From the NCBI GenBank assembly GCA_022565805.1, contig JAIULZ010000012.1:1-49442 (forward strand): a stretch of 49,442 bases of DNA. Direction: 5' to 3'. Of the stretch, positions 8,469 to 18,129 are shown one piece after another (position 1 is the first letter of the stretch; the number at the start of each line of letters is the position of its first letter). This stretch comes from Balneolales bacterium. Its GTDB lineage: Bacteria > Bacteroidota > Rhodothermia > Balneolales > Cyclonatronaceae. Position numbers and translations under genes: made by a program. Under the pieces are notes generated by a model, which ran no database searches, had not been told where the DNA came from, and worked only from the letters and a program-made list of their open reading frames with translations.

Positions 8469-8930
8469 ATGAACAAAAAACAGCTTCTTAAACTGCATTT
8501 AGCGGCCACAATGCTTGCCGGTTTAACCATCACCATTTTTCTAACAGCAACCGTGGTAGCAGAAATATCCAGAGAAACATCCCTTATCGTCCTCACTAAA
8601 AAGTACATTGCTTACTTTCTTCCGGTACTAATTTTTTCAATGCCCGCACTCGCAGGCAGCGGAATCCGGCTTGCAAAGTACAACAGCTCACCCCTGATTC
8701 GCAAAAAACTGATCCGTATGAAAATAATTGGCGTAAACGGTCTGTTTCTTGTCACAATTGCAATTTATTTATATCTCAAAAGTAGTGCGGGATTATATGA
8801 TGATGTGTACCGGACCGCACAAGCTGCGGAAATTATACTCGGATCTACTAATTTGCTTTTGATAGCTCAGAATGCAAAAGCCGGATTTATGATGAGCCGA
8901 GACAAGAATAAACCGGCAGAAATGCGTTAA
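8469..8930 (+). CDS. Small four-helix membrane protein, unknown
   Basis: A 153 aa protein with hydrophobic segments at about 7-28, 44-66, 84-104 and 119-137 and short basic loops (KYNSSPLIRKKLIRMK). I do not recognise the family. It follows the YceI-like gene by 13 bp, so the pair probably forms one transcript downstream of the AraC gene. YceI genes often sit beside a cytochrome b561-type membrane gene. This protein has four helices like b561, but the paired histidines needed for heme are absent, so b561 is rejected. Confidence 0.7.
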   Translation: MNKKQLLKLHLAATMLAGLTITIFLTATVVAEISRETSLIVLTKKYIAYFLPVLIFSMPALAGSGIRLAKYNSSPLIRKKLIRMKIIGVNGLFLVTIAIYLYLKSSAGLYDDVYRTAQAAEIILGSTNLLLIAQNAKAGFMMSRDKNKPAEMR

Positions 8931-9201
8931 AGCAGCGCTCTGAGATGAACTGTGGTTAGCCTGCATCATTCACCATGATATTAGGTTTTTCAAAGCCTTT
9001 TCAAATTGGTTTGTCAGGATTTTGCTTTTTCTCACCGGCAATTTCAATTCAGGATAGCGCTTCCACAAAAAATAAATAGAGCTTAAGATAAAATAATCGC
9101 TCATCACGACCATCAGCAGGGGTTTTACTTTCGTGAATTAAAATTAATCCGTATATTCTGATATTGATATTAGATTAATAACTGAACGAACTTTTTAAGC
9201 T

Positions 9202-11478
9202 ATGGGTAATATGAAAACCACTTCTGACCTTCCTTTTTTAACAGATACAACACCAAGCTGTCATCGCACATTTAAAGCAGGTACCTGGGTAAACGAAATT
9301 GATGTTCGTGATTTCATCCAGAAAAATTATACGCCTTACACCGGAGATTCCAGCTTTTTGGCTGGTCCGACAGACGACACCCGCCTGCTATGGCAGGAAG
9401 TTCTCAACCTCATGAAAGAGGAGCGCATAAAAGGCGTACTCGATGCCGATACCGAGGTTGTTTCGGGCGTAAACACACACAAGCCCGGGTATATCGATAA
9501 AGATCTGGAGCGCATTGTCGGGTTACAGACCGAAAAGCCGTTAAAGCGTGCGCTTATGCCTTTTGGTGGATTCAGAATCGCAAAAAGCGCCCTCGAAAGC
9601 AACGGCTATCAGATTTCTGAAGAAACTGAAAAAGCCATTACCGGCCTGCGCAAAACCCACAACGATGGCGTTTTTGACGCTTACACCCCCGACATCCTGA
9701 AAGCACGGAAATCCGGTATTGTAACGGGCTTACCCGATGCATACGCCCGCGGACGCATCATAGGCGACTACCGTCGTGCAGCTCTTTACGGGATTTCGCG
9801 CCTTATCGAAGATAAAAAAGAGCAGCGCAGCTCGCTCGAAACTGCAAACGTCAGCGAAGAAAACGTTCGCTTGCGCGAAGAGCTGAAAGAGCAAATTAAC
9901 GCCCTTAATGAGCTGCAAGAAATGGCGGCATCTTACGGCTTTGACATCAGCCGGCCTGCCGAAAATGCTACTGAAGCCGTGCAATGGCTGTACTTCGCCT
10001 ATCTTGGTGCGGTAAAAGAGCAAAACGGCGCCGCTATGTCGCTTGGCAGAGTATCTACATTTCTCGACATTTATTTCGAACGCGATCTGCAGGAAGGAAC
10101 CCTTACCGAAGCACAGGCGCAAGAGCTGATCGATCATTTTGTTATGAAGCTTCGCATGGTTCGCTTCATGCGCACCCCCGACTACAACGAACTTTTCTCC
10201 GGCGACCCAACATGGGTAACCGAAGCGATTGGCGGCATGAGCCTGGACGGCCGCACACTCGTAAGTAAAACAGCTTTCCGAATGCTGCAAACTTTGCATA
10301 ATCTCGGCCCCGCTCCAGAGCCCAACCTCACCATTTTATGGTCGGACAAACTCCCCGACGGCTTCAAAGAATTTTGTGCAGAAACCTCTATTCGCACCTC
10401 TTCGCTACAATACGAAAACGACGATTTGATGCGCGGTTACTGGGGCGACGATTACGGGATAGCTTGCTGTGTTTCGGCCATGAGATTAGGCAAACAAATG
10501 CAATTTTTCGGCGCACGTGCCAACCTTGCCAAAACTCTCCTCTACGCCATAAACGGTGGTCGGGACGAAATAAGCGGCGAGCAGGTGGGTCCGCAGCTTG
10601 CGCCCATTACCGGCGACTATCTCAGCTGGGATGAGCTCATCCCCCGCTTCGAAGCCATGAACGACTGGCTGGCGCAGGTTTACATGAATGCGCTCAACAT
10701 CATCCATTACATGCACGATAAGTATTACTACGAGCGGCTTGAAATGGCCCTGCACGATCGCGACGTAATGCGAACAATGGCCTGCGGTATTGCAGGACTT
10801 TCGGTCGTAGCCGACTCGCTGAGTGCTGTAAAATACGCCGATGTACGTATAATTCGGGATGAGCGCGGTCTGGCCGTGAATTTCGAGACAACCGGCGTTT
10901 TCCCCACTTTTGGAAATAACGACGAGCGCGTAGACAATATCGCCCGCGATTTGGTAAAAAACTTTATGGGCAAGTTGGCAAAACAGCCAACATACCGGAA
11001 CGCCATTCCTACCCAATCTGTGCTTACGATTACATCTAATGTAGTTTATGGCCTTAAGACCGGCAGCACGCCGGATGGTCGCAAAAAAGGCGAGCCATTC
11101 GCACCCGGAGCCAATCCCATGCACGGTCGCGACCTTAACGGCGCCGTTGCAAGTATGATGAGCGTGGCCAAACTGCCGTACGAATACGCGCAGGATGGTA
11201 TCTCCTACACATTTTCAATAGTCCCTAAAGCGCTGGGGCGCAACGAAGAAGAGCGTCTATGTAATCTTACCGGTTTGCTCGATACGTATTTTGGTGCAGG
11301 CGGACATCACATTAACGTAAATGTTTTCGACCGTGAAACCCTGCTCGACGCCATGGAGCATCCCGAGCAATACCCGCAGCTAACGGTACGGGTAAGTGGT
11401 TACGCGGTAAATTTCAATAAGCTAACCAGAGAACAGCAGCTAGATGTGGTTAACCGCACTTTCCACGGGCACAACTAA
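9202..11478 (+). CDS. pflB: Pyruvate formate-lyase (formate C-acetyltransferase)
   Basis: Glycyl-radical enzyme that converts pyruvate and CoA to acetyl-CoA and formate under anoxia; cytoplasmic. The 758 aa length fits E. coli PflB (760). The catalytic adjacent cysteines lie in IACCVSAM near residues 421-422, and the radical-bearing glycine is in [10 protein letters not shown] near 733, just before the C-terminus NRTFHGHN. Substrate-binding stretches such as [18 protein letters not shown] are also conserved. Two in-frame ATGs (9202 and 9211) are possible; the first is used. It is followed by its activase and a formate/oxalate-type transporter. The coding sequence looks more GC-rich than neighbouring genes, which could reflect expression level or transfer. 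Confidence 0.97.
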   Translation: MGNMKTTSDLPFLTDTTPSCHRTFKAGTWVNEIDVRDFIQKNYTPYTGDSSFLAGPTDDTRLLWQEVLNLMKEERIKGVLDADTEVVSGVNTHKPGYIDKDLERIVGLQTEKPLKRALMPFGGFRIAKSALESNGYQISEETEKAITGLRKTHNDGVFDAYTPDILKARKSGIVTGLPDAYARGRIIGDYRRAALYGISRLIEDKKEQRSSLETANVSEENVRLREELKEQINALNELQEMAASYGFDISRPAENATEAVQWLYFAYLGAVKEQNGAAMSLGRVSTFLDIYFERDLQEGTLTEAQAQELIDHFVMKLRMVRFMRTPDYNELFSGDPTWVTEAIGGMSLDGRTLVSKTAFRMLQTLHNLGPAPEPNLTILWSDKLPDGFKEFCAETSIRTSSLQYENDDLMRGYWGDDYGIACCVSAMRLGKQMQFFGARANLAKTLLYAINGGRDEISGEQVGPQLAPITGDYLSWDELIPRFEAMNDWLAQVYMNALNIIHYMHDKYYYERLEMALHDRDVMRTMACGIAGLSVVADSLSAVKYADVRIIRDERGLAVNFETTGVFPTFGNNDERVDNIARDLVKNFMGKLAKQPTYRNAIPTQSVLTITSNVVYGLKTGSTPDGRKKGEPFAPGANPMHGRDLNGAVASMMSVAKLPYEYAQDGISYTFSIVPKALGRNEEERLCNLTGLLDTYFGAGGHHINVNVFDRETLLDAMEHPEQYPQLTVRVSGYAVNFNKLTREQQLDVVNRTFHGHN

Positions 11479-11525
11479 GCGCCCGCAAAGCGGAAACCGG
11501 CAATAAAGTAAAACCAGTTAATCGA

Positions 11526-11557
11526 ATCAGGCTTTCTCTACGATGGGAAAGCCTGAT
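11526..11557 (+). promoter_or_regulatory. Strong hairpin between pflB and pflA
   Basis: A 13-bp stem (11526-11538 with 11545-11557; one G-T wobble) encloses the six-base loop TACGAT. No T-run follows on either strand, so it is not a classical terminator. It lies 47 bp after the pflB stop and 65 bp before the pflA start. It may protect the pflB 3' end or reduce read-through, giving more lyase than activase. Confidence 0.65.
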
Positions 11558-11622
11558 GGCTGGCCGGATTGGAAAAACCGAAGAAAAACGAACTGAACTG
11601 AACTGTTTCGAAAAACACCAAA

Positions 11623-12357
11623 ATGGAAAATACAAGCGGCTACCTGCACTCCGTAGAATCGGCCGGTACCCTCGACGGGCCCGGAGTGCGTCGCGTACTT
11701 TTTTTACAAGGCTGTCCCCTCAACTGCCTTTATTGCCACAACCCGGATGCACGTCCGTTTCGGTGTGGCCAGAAAACCGATGCCTTTACACAGCTCGAAC
11801 AAATCTCGAGATATCGCGATCTCTTTATTAAAACCGGCGGCGGAGTAACCCTTTCGGGTGGCGAGCCGCTAAGTCAGCCGGCCTTTGTGAAAACAATTTT
11901 TGAAGGCTGCAAACGCATGGGCATACATACAGCGCTGGATACATCGGGCTATACCGGCTGGCGTGCAGATGATGAGTTACTGAGCTATACAGACCTTGTA
12001 CTGCTCGATATTAAACATATCCGGTCAGAAAATTATGAATCGCTTACGGGCGTTGAGCTCCGACCCACGCTGGATTTCGCTAAACGACTGGCAGACCTCG
12101 GCATACCAATATGGCTTCGCCACGTACTTGTCCCGGGCTATACCGATGCGCCGGAACATCTTGCTGAATTAGCCGCCTTCATCGCTACCCTGCCCAATAT
12201 TAAACGTGTGGAAATTCTGCCGTTTCATAATATGGGCAAATATAAATGGGAGCAACTCGGTCTTAATTACCGCCTGGAAAACACAGCTGAGCCCACTGCA
12301 GAATGTGTTGAGTCGGCCCGGGATCATTTCAGGGCTCACGGCATCACAGTATATTAA
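11623..12357 (+). CDS. pflA: Pyruvate formate-lyase activating enzyme (radical SAM)
   Basis: Installs the glycyl radical on PflB using S-adenosylmethionine and a [4Fe-4S] cluster; cytoplasmic. The 244 aa length matches E. coli PflA (246). The radical-SAM motif CPLNCLYC places Cys31, Cys35 and Cys38. A glycine-rich SAM-binding segment GGGVTLSGGEPL follows, and LLDIKHI and PGYTD are conserved later. The N-terminus GYLHSVESAGTLDGPGVR is typical of the family. It is 144 bp downstream of pflB with a stable hairpin in the gap. Confidence 0.96.
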   Translation: MENTSGYLHSVESAGTLDGPGVRRVLFLQGCPLNCLYCHNPDARPFRCGQKTDAFTQLEQISRYRDLFIKTGGGVTLSGGEPLSQPAFVKTIFEGCKRMGIHTALDTSGYTGWRADDELLSYTDLVLLDIKHIRSENYESLTGVELRPTLDFAKRLADLGIPIWLRHVLVPGYTDAPEHLAELAAFIATLPNIKRVEILPFHNMGKYKWEQLGLNYRLENTAEPTAECVESARDHFRAHGITVY

Positions 12358-12454
12358 TCAATTAATTGTGATTTACGCTTAGCTTAATAAGGCGCTTTTT
12401 GAGAGAACTCTTCGTTCCGTCTCTGGTGATTTCTAATTCTAATTTACTACCACC

Positions 12455-13798
12455 TTGTTTTCTTTTCTTGATCGTAAACATACGGTTGCCGGGCCCGACC
12501 ATAACCGCTGGTTAATTCCACCTGCGGCTCTGGCAATTCATCTGGCAATTGGTCAGGTTTATGCCTTCAGCGTATTCAACCTGCCGCTTTCTCAATTAGT
12601 TGGCATAAACGAATCGGTAGCGGCAGACTGGCGCTTAACCGACATTGGCTGGATCTTTTCAATCGCAATTGTATTTCTGGGGCTCTCTGCCGCCCTATTT
12701 GGCAAATGGCTGGAGCGGGAAGGTCCTCGCAAGGCGATGTTCTATGCGGCTCTGTGCTTTAGTGGTGGCTTTTTTATTTCGGCAATTGGGGTTTACCTGC
12801 ATCAAATCTGGCTGGTATATCTGGGCTATGGCGTACTCGGTGGAATCGGGCTTGGAATAGGCTACATCTCTCCGGTATCTACTCTAATTAAATGGTTTCC
12901 GGATCGCCCCGGCATGGCAACAGGAATGGCTATTATGGGATTTGGCGGCGGTGCGATGATCGGCTCACCGCTTGCCGTAAACCTGCTTGACCGCTTTAGC
13001 AGCGCAGAAACCACCGGAGTTTGGGAAACCATGCTGGTAATGGGCAGCATTTATTTTGTACTAATGATGATAGGCGTTGCGCTGGTTCGTGTTCCGGCAG
13101 ATGGCTGGAAACCCAGTGGCTTTGTACCGGTAAAATCTACCAGCGGTATGATAACATCAAACCATGTAGACGCCGACACCGCTTTGAAAACCCCGCAATT
13201 CTGGCTGCTCTGGGTGATGCTCTGCGTAAACGTAACGGCCGGCATAGGCGTGCTGGGTCAAGCCTCACCAATGATTCAGGAAATGTTCCCGGCCTCTATT
13301 TCCGTGGCAGATGCAGCGATTTTTGTGGCACTCCTTAGTTTCTTTAACCTCATTGGCCGGTTCTTCTGGTCTTCGCTATCCGACAAAATTGGCCGGCAGA
13401 CAACCTACGGCATATATTTCGGTTTAGGACTACTATTATATTCGTTAGTTCCCTCCCTTGGCCGTTTCGAAACTGCCTTTCTGTTTATTGGAGCATTTGC
13501 AATAATCATGACCATGTATGGCGGAGGATTTGCAACCATACCAGCCTACCTGCGCGACATGTTTGGCACCTATCAGGTTGGGGCCATCCACGGGCGCCTT
13601 TTAACGGCTTGGAGCACAGCCGGAGTGCTGGGTCCGGTACTGATCAACTACCTGCGGCAGTGGCAAATAGACAGCGGCGTAGCACCGGCAGATGCCTACA
13701 GCCTAACCATGTACATAATGGCGGCGCTGCTATCAATAGGCTTCGCCTGCAACCTTGCCTTAAAACCAGTTGACCCCAAATACCACCTGAAAACATAG
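12455..13798 (+). CDS. OFA-family MFS transporter (oxalate/formate antiporter-like)
   Basis: A 447 aa major facilitator with about 12 helices, belonging to the oxalate:formate antiporter (OFA) family. The N-terminus NRWLIPPAALAIHLAIGQVYAFSVF is the family signature, and the MFS loop motif is seen in LSDKIGRQTTYGI (about 305-317). The start is TTG at 12455; the next upstream codons are out of frame with pflA. It lies 97 bp after pflA on the same strand. OFA members move oxalate, formate, pyruvate or other monocarboxylates. The position beside pflBA suggests formate export or pyruvate uptake (inference); no FocA-type channel is visible in the window. Confidence 0.88.
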   Translation: MFSFLDRKHTVAGPDHNRWLIPPAALAIHLAIGQVYAFSVFNLPLSQLVGINESVAADWRLTDIGWIFSIAIVFLGLSAALFGKWLEREGPRKAMFYAALCFSGGFFISAIGVYLHQIWLVYLGYGVLGGIGLGIGYISPVSTLIKWFPDRPGMATGMAIMGFGGGAMIGSPLAVNLLDRFSSAETTGVWETMLVMGSIYFVLMMIGVALVRVPADGWKPSGFVPVKSTSGMITSNHVDADTALKTPQFWLLWVMLCVNVTAGIGVLGQASPMIQEMFPASISVADAAIFVALLSFFNLIGRFFWSSLSDKIGRQTTYGIYFGLGLLLYSLVPSLGRFETAFLFIGAFAIIMTMYGGGFATIPAYLRDMFGTYQVGAIHGRLLTAWSTAGVLGPVLINYLRQWQIDSGVAPADAYSLTMYIMAALLSIGFACNLALKPVDPKYHLKT

Positions 13799-14012
13799 CG
13801 CCAAAAAGACAAGCGCGATATCGATAAAACCGGAATACAAAAAAACACTCCGGTAAAAAAACTCCAAACCAAACAACCCACAGCTGATATCGGTCGAAGT
13901 CTGCATAACCGCAAATCAGTCGCAATATAGAGTATTGCCGGCAACACCATTGGAAACGGGGCCGAATCTTATCCTCAAAACTTACAGTCGCAATAAGATA
14001 CGGCACAAGACG

Positions 14013-14085
14013 TGACCCCGCCGGGACTCGAACCCAGATCTAAAGCTTAGGAGGCTATCGTTCTATCCTGTTGAACTACGGAGTC
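14013..14085 (-). tRNA. tRNA-Arg(CCU)
   Basis: On the minus strand the acceptor GACTCCG pairs fully with CGGGGTC (one T-G wobble). D-arm GTTC..GAAC, anticodon loop CTCCTAA (anticodon CCT) and T-arm CTGGG-TTCGAGT-CCCGG follow. Length is 73 nt including the discriminator A. The CCA end is not encoded. The anticodon stem carries one T-T mismatch. Confidence 0.95.
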
Positions 14086-14741
14086 TGTTTATGCAATCAG
14101 TTTCGATGTTAAACGGGAGCAAAAGATATATCGATTTCTTTTAAAATGCATTCCTATCTACATCATTCACCAATGAAATTTGGTTTTGTGCAAGGCAATA
14201 CACTCAATCAGCCAGTATCCCTTAATAATAGAGGTTAAGTGATTTTCCAATAGTAAAGTAACCGAACTCAAATGTACTAATAACCTGAGTTCGATTTAAG
14301 ATTATTGGCAAAAAAGAGGTTTGGTCGAGGCGAAACATGGGAAATATGGCCTGTGCCTGTGCCTGACGGCACTGTTTTTAGCCGGCAGATTATCTGGATG
14401 TCTTGAAATGGATGTACATGGATCGTAAATGGAGTTTGACGTTAATACAGGTAAAACATCACCTTGCTAATAAACTTACAAGTACCATACTTTTTGGGTG
14501 CTCATAAGCCTTATTCGAACAATGCCGAACAGGCACGACCACAAATTTTGCAAGCCCGGATTTTAATCCGGGTGCAAAAAGCCCTGCCTATATATAAGAA
14601 TGCCGTCAGGCATGATCCATATCTCACGATTTACCGATAAGACCCATCCAGATTATAAATCAGACTCAGCTTACTAATATCTTTCGCTAAAATTCCGAAA
14701 CACTCCCCTGCAACAAGCTGACGAATTCTGCGTAGCTTCAT
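14086..14741. repeat. Gene-free region with REP-like palindromes
   Basis: About 650 bp without a gene. It holds three related short palindromes: GTGCCTGACGGCAC (14359-14372), ATGCCGAACAGGCACGACC (14522-14540) and ATGCCGTCAGGCATGATCC (14600-14618). The first is inverted relative to the last. Between the last two lies a long hairpin, 14546-14579: outer stem TTTTGCA/TGCAAAA and inner stem CCCGGATT/AATCCGGG with a two-base loop. The arrangement looks like scattered REP/MITE remnants next to a tRNA gene. No transposase fragment is visible. Confidence 0.6.
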
Positions 14742-17267
14742 TTGGTTTGTTTTTCTTTCCGTATGTTTATTTTTATGAAGTCACCCCAGCGTTGTATGTC
14801 TTTACGTTTTTTTAGCTTTTTTTTGATTTCGCCGTCATCTTTATTTTTGTCCGTTTTTTTTACTTTTGCGTTTTTAGCTGATGCCGCCGATGCGCACTCT
14901 TTGCCTTTTAATGCTGATACGGATACGGAGCGCATCACCCTGAGCGGTACACTTACAGATGCGCAAACGGGGGAGCCGTTGATAGCGGCCAGTATACAGC
15001 TTGAAGGGACTTTTCGCGGGGCTATTACCAACCGCCATGGGGCTTTTGAGATTACGGTTGATGAACTGCCTGCCGTTTTGGTTTTCCGATATATTGGCTA
15101 TGAAACAGCCAGAATCTCGTTTTCGGATGAAATGCTGAGTCAGGATGTCGGGCTGATTCCTTCTACTGTTGAGCTGGAAGAGCTGGTTTTTACCGGGGAA
15201 GATCCCGCGATGCATATTATGGAGAGGGTTATTGCCCGTAAACAAATCTGGAGGGAGTCGCTGCAAAGTTGGCGTGCCGAAGCCTATACGCGCAATACGC
15301 TTAGCAACGATGAAGGCATTGTTTCTATTACCGAAAGCCTTACGGAAACCTGGTGGAAAAAGGATGCCGGTTTTCGGGAATATGTTTTGGATCAGCGGCA
15401 AACAAGCAACTTACTGGCCGAACAGAATTTTAGCGGTACACGAAATCTGCCGAATTTTTATGATGATGAAATTACAGTGGCGGGTTTTAGAGTAATTGGC
15501 GTTACACACCCGAATGCTTTTCGATATTATGATTTTAAAATAGACGGCATGCGCCAAATTGACGGCGATATAGTTTATGATATTCTGGTGATTCCTAAAA
15601 CCAGGCTTCAGCCAGTATTTGAAGGGCGTATTTCTGTCTTAGGCAGCGCTTTTGCTTTACTTGAAGTGGACCTTAAACCCGGCGAGATGATTTTCTTTCC
15701 GCCTCCGGTACGCGATATACGGTTGGCCTACAAGCAACAATTCAGCAATTACGGGAGTGATTTCTGGTTACCTGCCGACGTTCGTGTTTCAGGATTAGTG
15801 GATATTGGCATACCCGGATTTCGTATTCCTGAAATCCGTTTTGAAATACAATCGACTATCACCAATTATGAGGTAAATCCGGTTATTCCAGACACCGTTT
15901 TTGGTGACACTTCGCGGCAGGCTTCGCGCCTAATTCGTTTGAATGAGGAGGAAAGACAGCGGTTGAATCGTGGTTTTGAACAGCAACCACAGATTATTCC
16001 GCTTTCTGATCCCGAAAAAGAAGCCTATGCTTCTATAGACAGCACCCAAACACTGCAAGATGCCTTTCAGCCTACTGGTTTTCTCGCCCGCTTTGCAGAT
16101 CAGGATGGTGGAGACCCGGGAAGTGACAGAAGCAGTCGCGGTATACGACAATATGTTGGCATACAGCCCGATGCAAGGTTTAACCGGGTAGAATCTTTGT
16201 ATGCCGGAGCAGAAATTGGTATTCGCCCGACCGATGGTCTTCGAGTTGGTATTCCGCTTGGGTATGCTGTTGGCCCGGAGATATTCTCCTACGGAGCAAA
16301 CGTGTCTTATAATCGGTTCCTGCCAGCAAATCGCTTACAAATGCGGGTCTCGTACCGCTATGGTATTAAGGAGCAGGTTTCTTCTGAAACGTACTCTCCA
16401 TTTCTGAATTCTTTTATGGCGCTTTTGTCAGGCGAGGATTATTTCAACTATTATCTGCGCGAATCGGCTTCGGTCAGCTTGGTGTACCGCCTTCCTATCC
16501 GGCTTTTTGGACTCACTATTCGACCAAATGCAGGTTTTATGGCAGAGCGGGGAGTATCTCTTGCCAAAAACACCAACTACTCTTTACCGGGAGGTTTTCT
16601 TAAAGACGAAAATCCCGCTATTAGAGATGGCATAATCTATGCTTGGCGCGGTGGCGTGCGTCTCGGTGGCTTACCTACCCCATTCGGTATCTCAGGAAAT
16701 ACATCAGTACAGCTAAAATTAGAGCACAGCAATAAGGCTATGGGCAGCGCATTTGATTACAGCCGGGCCGAGATACTAGCCGATTTCAGAATTCCTACTT
16801 TTTTCCAGCGCCGTTTCTTGTCGAATACTTTAGACGTAAGAATTCATGGTTTCACCCACACCGGCGATCTCCCGCCACAACGCTGGGGAGGACTCGATGG
16901 CCATTTAGGTCCGCTTACTGTTTTTGGCGGTTTACGCTCTGCAGGAAATAAAATACATTCCGGAGATCATGGCTTAGGGGTATTTTGGGAGCATAATTTC
17001 CGAACGGTTCCATTCGAGCTTTTGGGCATGCAAAGACTTGCGAGAACGGGGCTTGGTATACTTGTTCACGGGGCTTCCGGAAAAGTCTGGGCACCCGAAG
17101 ACGCTTTCTACTCATCCGGCTTGGCAGTTACCTCCCCCTTCAACAGCTGGAGGCATGAAGCCGGCGTATCCCTCAACAACATATTCAGTATTTTCCGGAT
17201 TGATGCAGGCCTGCGGCTGGATCAGCCGGGCTATTATCTGGGTGTTAGCGCATCCCGTATATTTTAG
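14742..17267 (+). CDS. DUF5686 family outer-membrane protein with carboxypeptidase-regulatory-like domain
   Basis: An 841 aa exported protein. The start is uncertain: ATG at 14742, 14763, 14775 (MKSPQ..) or 14796 (MSLRFF..) all lead into one hydrophobic signal peptide ending in ..LADAADA near residue 51 of the longest form. Residues ~65-140 are a CarboxypepD_reg-like beta-sandwich (ITLSGTLTDAQTGEPLIAAS, with GAFEITVDELP later). The rest matches the DUF5686 pattern, rich in aromatic beta strands and ending in a terminal Phe (SASRIF) typical of outer-membrane barrels. Such proteins are common in Bacteroidota envelopes and have no defined substrate. It is convergent with the gamma-carbonic anhydrase gene, 27 bp from its stop. 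Confidence 0.85.
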   Translation: MVCFSFRMFIFMKSPQRCMSLRFFSFFLISPSSLFLSVFFTFAFLADAADAHSLPFNADTDTERITLSGTLTDAQTGEPLIAASIQLEGTFRGAITNRHGAFEITVDELPAVLVFRYIGYETARISFSDEMLSQDVGLIPSTVELEELVFTGEDPAMHIMERVIARKQIWRESLQSWRAEAYTRNTLSNDEGIVSITESLTETWWKKDAGFREYVLDQRQTSNLLAEQNFSGTRNLPNFYDDEITVAGFRVIGVTHPNAFRYYDFKIDGMRQIDGDIVYDILVIPKTRLQPVFEGRISVLGSAFALLEVDLKPGEMIFFPPPVRDIRLAYKQQFSNYGSDFWLPADVRVSGLVDIGIPGFRIPEIRFEIQSTITNYEVNPVIPDTVFGDTSRQASRLIRLNEEERQRLNRGFEQQPQIIPLSDPEKEAYASIDSTQTLQDAFQPTGFLARFADQDGGDPGSDRSSRGIRQYVGIQPDARFNRVESLYAGAEIGIRPTDGLRVGIPLGYAVGPEIFSYGANVSYNRFLPANRLQMRVSYRYGIKEQVSSETYSPFLNSFMALLSGEDYFNYYLRESASVSLVYRLPIRLFGLTIRPNAGFMAERGVSLAKNTNYSLPGGFLKDENPAIRDGIIYAWRGGVRLGGLPTPFGISGNTSVQLKLEHSNKAMGSAFDYSRAEILADFRIPTFFQRRFLSNTLDVRIHGFTHTGDLPPQRWGGLDGHLGPLTVFGGLRSAGNKIHSGDHGLGVFWEHNFRTVPFELLGMQRLARTGLGILVHGASGKVWAPEDAFYSSGLAVTSPFNSWRHEAGVSLNNIFSIFRIDAGLRLDQPGYYLGVSASRIF

Positions 17268-17286
17268 TAAACCAAAAATAAAAATA

Positions 17287-17302
17287 CCCCTCGGCTATGG
17301 GG
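17287..17302. terminator. Small bidirectional hairpin at convergent gene ends
   Basis: CCCC and GGGG flank TCGGCTAT. Read leftward it is followed by TATTTTTATTTTT, a plausible terminator tail. Read rightward it is followed by CGGTTTTC. It overlaps the last codons of the leftward gene. Confidence 0.4.
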
Positions 17303-17849
17303 CGGTTTTCTTATTGTAAAACGGATTTGTTTCGTATGTATCTAAGCGCAGATAAGCTCTGCTGTATTTCACGTAATTATCCGAGTACTGGACTATAGAC
17401 AGAAGTTCCTCATCCGTTAGTTTACGAACCGGCTTTGCGGGACTTCCCATACAGAGCCAGCCCGATGGCATTACCTTACCGGGCGCAACAAGACTTCCGG
17501 CCGCGATAATACAGTCTGACTCTACCACAGCATTATCCAGGATGATGGCCTTCATGCCCACTAAAACACGGTCGTGAATAGTACAGCCGTGAATCATAGC
17601 GGAATGACCAATCGTAACCTGATTTCCAATAACCGTTGGCCCGGTTTGATTCATTACGTGGATACAGCTGTTATCCTGCACGTTACTTCGGTTTCCGATA
17701 CGAATATAGTTTACATCTCCGCGAACCGTGCAGTTAAACCAAACACTGCTTTCGTTACCCACCTTAACATCACCAATAAGATCTGCGCTTGGTGCGATAA
17801 ATACAGTCTCATCAAATATTGGCTGACTGTCTAAAAACTGATAGATCAT
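17295..17849 (-). CDS. Gamma-carbonic anhydrase-like protein (left-handed beta-helix)
   Basis: A trimeric hexapeptide-repeat protein of the gamma-carbonic anhydrase / YrdA-PaaY group. The start is set at the Met giving MIYQFLDSQP (17849); an upstream ATG at 17888 would add 13 residues that the family lacks. Length 184 aa. Hexapeptide turns run from about residue 15 to 130 (IGDVKVGNESSVWFNCTVRGDV, IGNQVTIGHSAMIHGC). The likely zinc histidines are in CIHVMNQ and in GHSAMIHGC. PAKPVRKLTDEEL is the usual C-terminal helix start. True carbonic anhydrase activity is often absent in this group, so the reaction is not claimed. Confidence 0.9.
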   Translation of the reverse strand: MIYQFLDSQPIFDETVFIAPSADLIGDVKVGNESSVWFNCTVRGDVNYIRIGNRSNVQDNSCIHVMNQTGPTVIGNQVTIGHSAMIHGCTIHDRVLVGMKAIILDNAVVESDCIIAAGSLVAPGKVMPSGWLCMGSPAKPVRKLTDEELLSIVQYSDNYVKYSRAYLRLDTYETNPFYNKKTAP

Positions 17850-18060
17850 TCTGATTTTTTTATAGAATTGGTTGCATTTATTCGGCAATTCGACCCAAAG
17901 GCTAAATTTATTAGAGCAAGAAAATATGAAGGAAGAAGAAATCCGAAAGCTCTAATCTGCCAAAATACAAAAGCTGAAATATAAACAATTTGTGATTCCC
18001 GCAGGATCTGATTCCTGCATCAGTATAAAAGAAGGCTACAAAAACCTTCCACAAAAATAA

Positions 18061-18089
18061 AAGGAACACCCGGTCAGGGATGTTCCTTT
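18061..18089 (-). terminator. Intrinsic terminator after yidC
   Basis: AAGGAACA and TGTTCCTT form an eight-pair stem around CCCGGTCAGGGA. On the minus strand it is followed by a T-rich run (TTTTATTTTTG). It is placed about 40 bp beyond the yidC stop. Confidence 0.75.
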
Positions 18090-18129
18090 GTAATAATGAG
18101 GGGGTATTTGTTGTATGTTACTACAACAA

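Noticed and set aside
8469-8930. Cytochrome b561 identity for the four-helix protein
   Set aside because: The paired heme-ligating histidines are missing.
9161-9180. FNR/CRP-like half-sites (TTGATATTAGATTAA) upstream of pflB
   Set aside because: The second half differs and spacing is off the TTGAT-N4-ATCAA consensus. An anaerobic regulator site would be expected here but the match is too weak to list.
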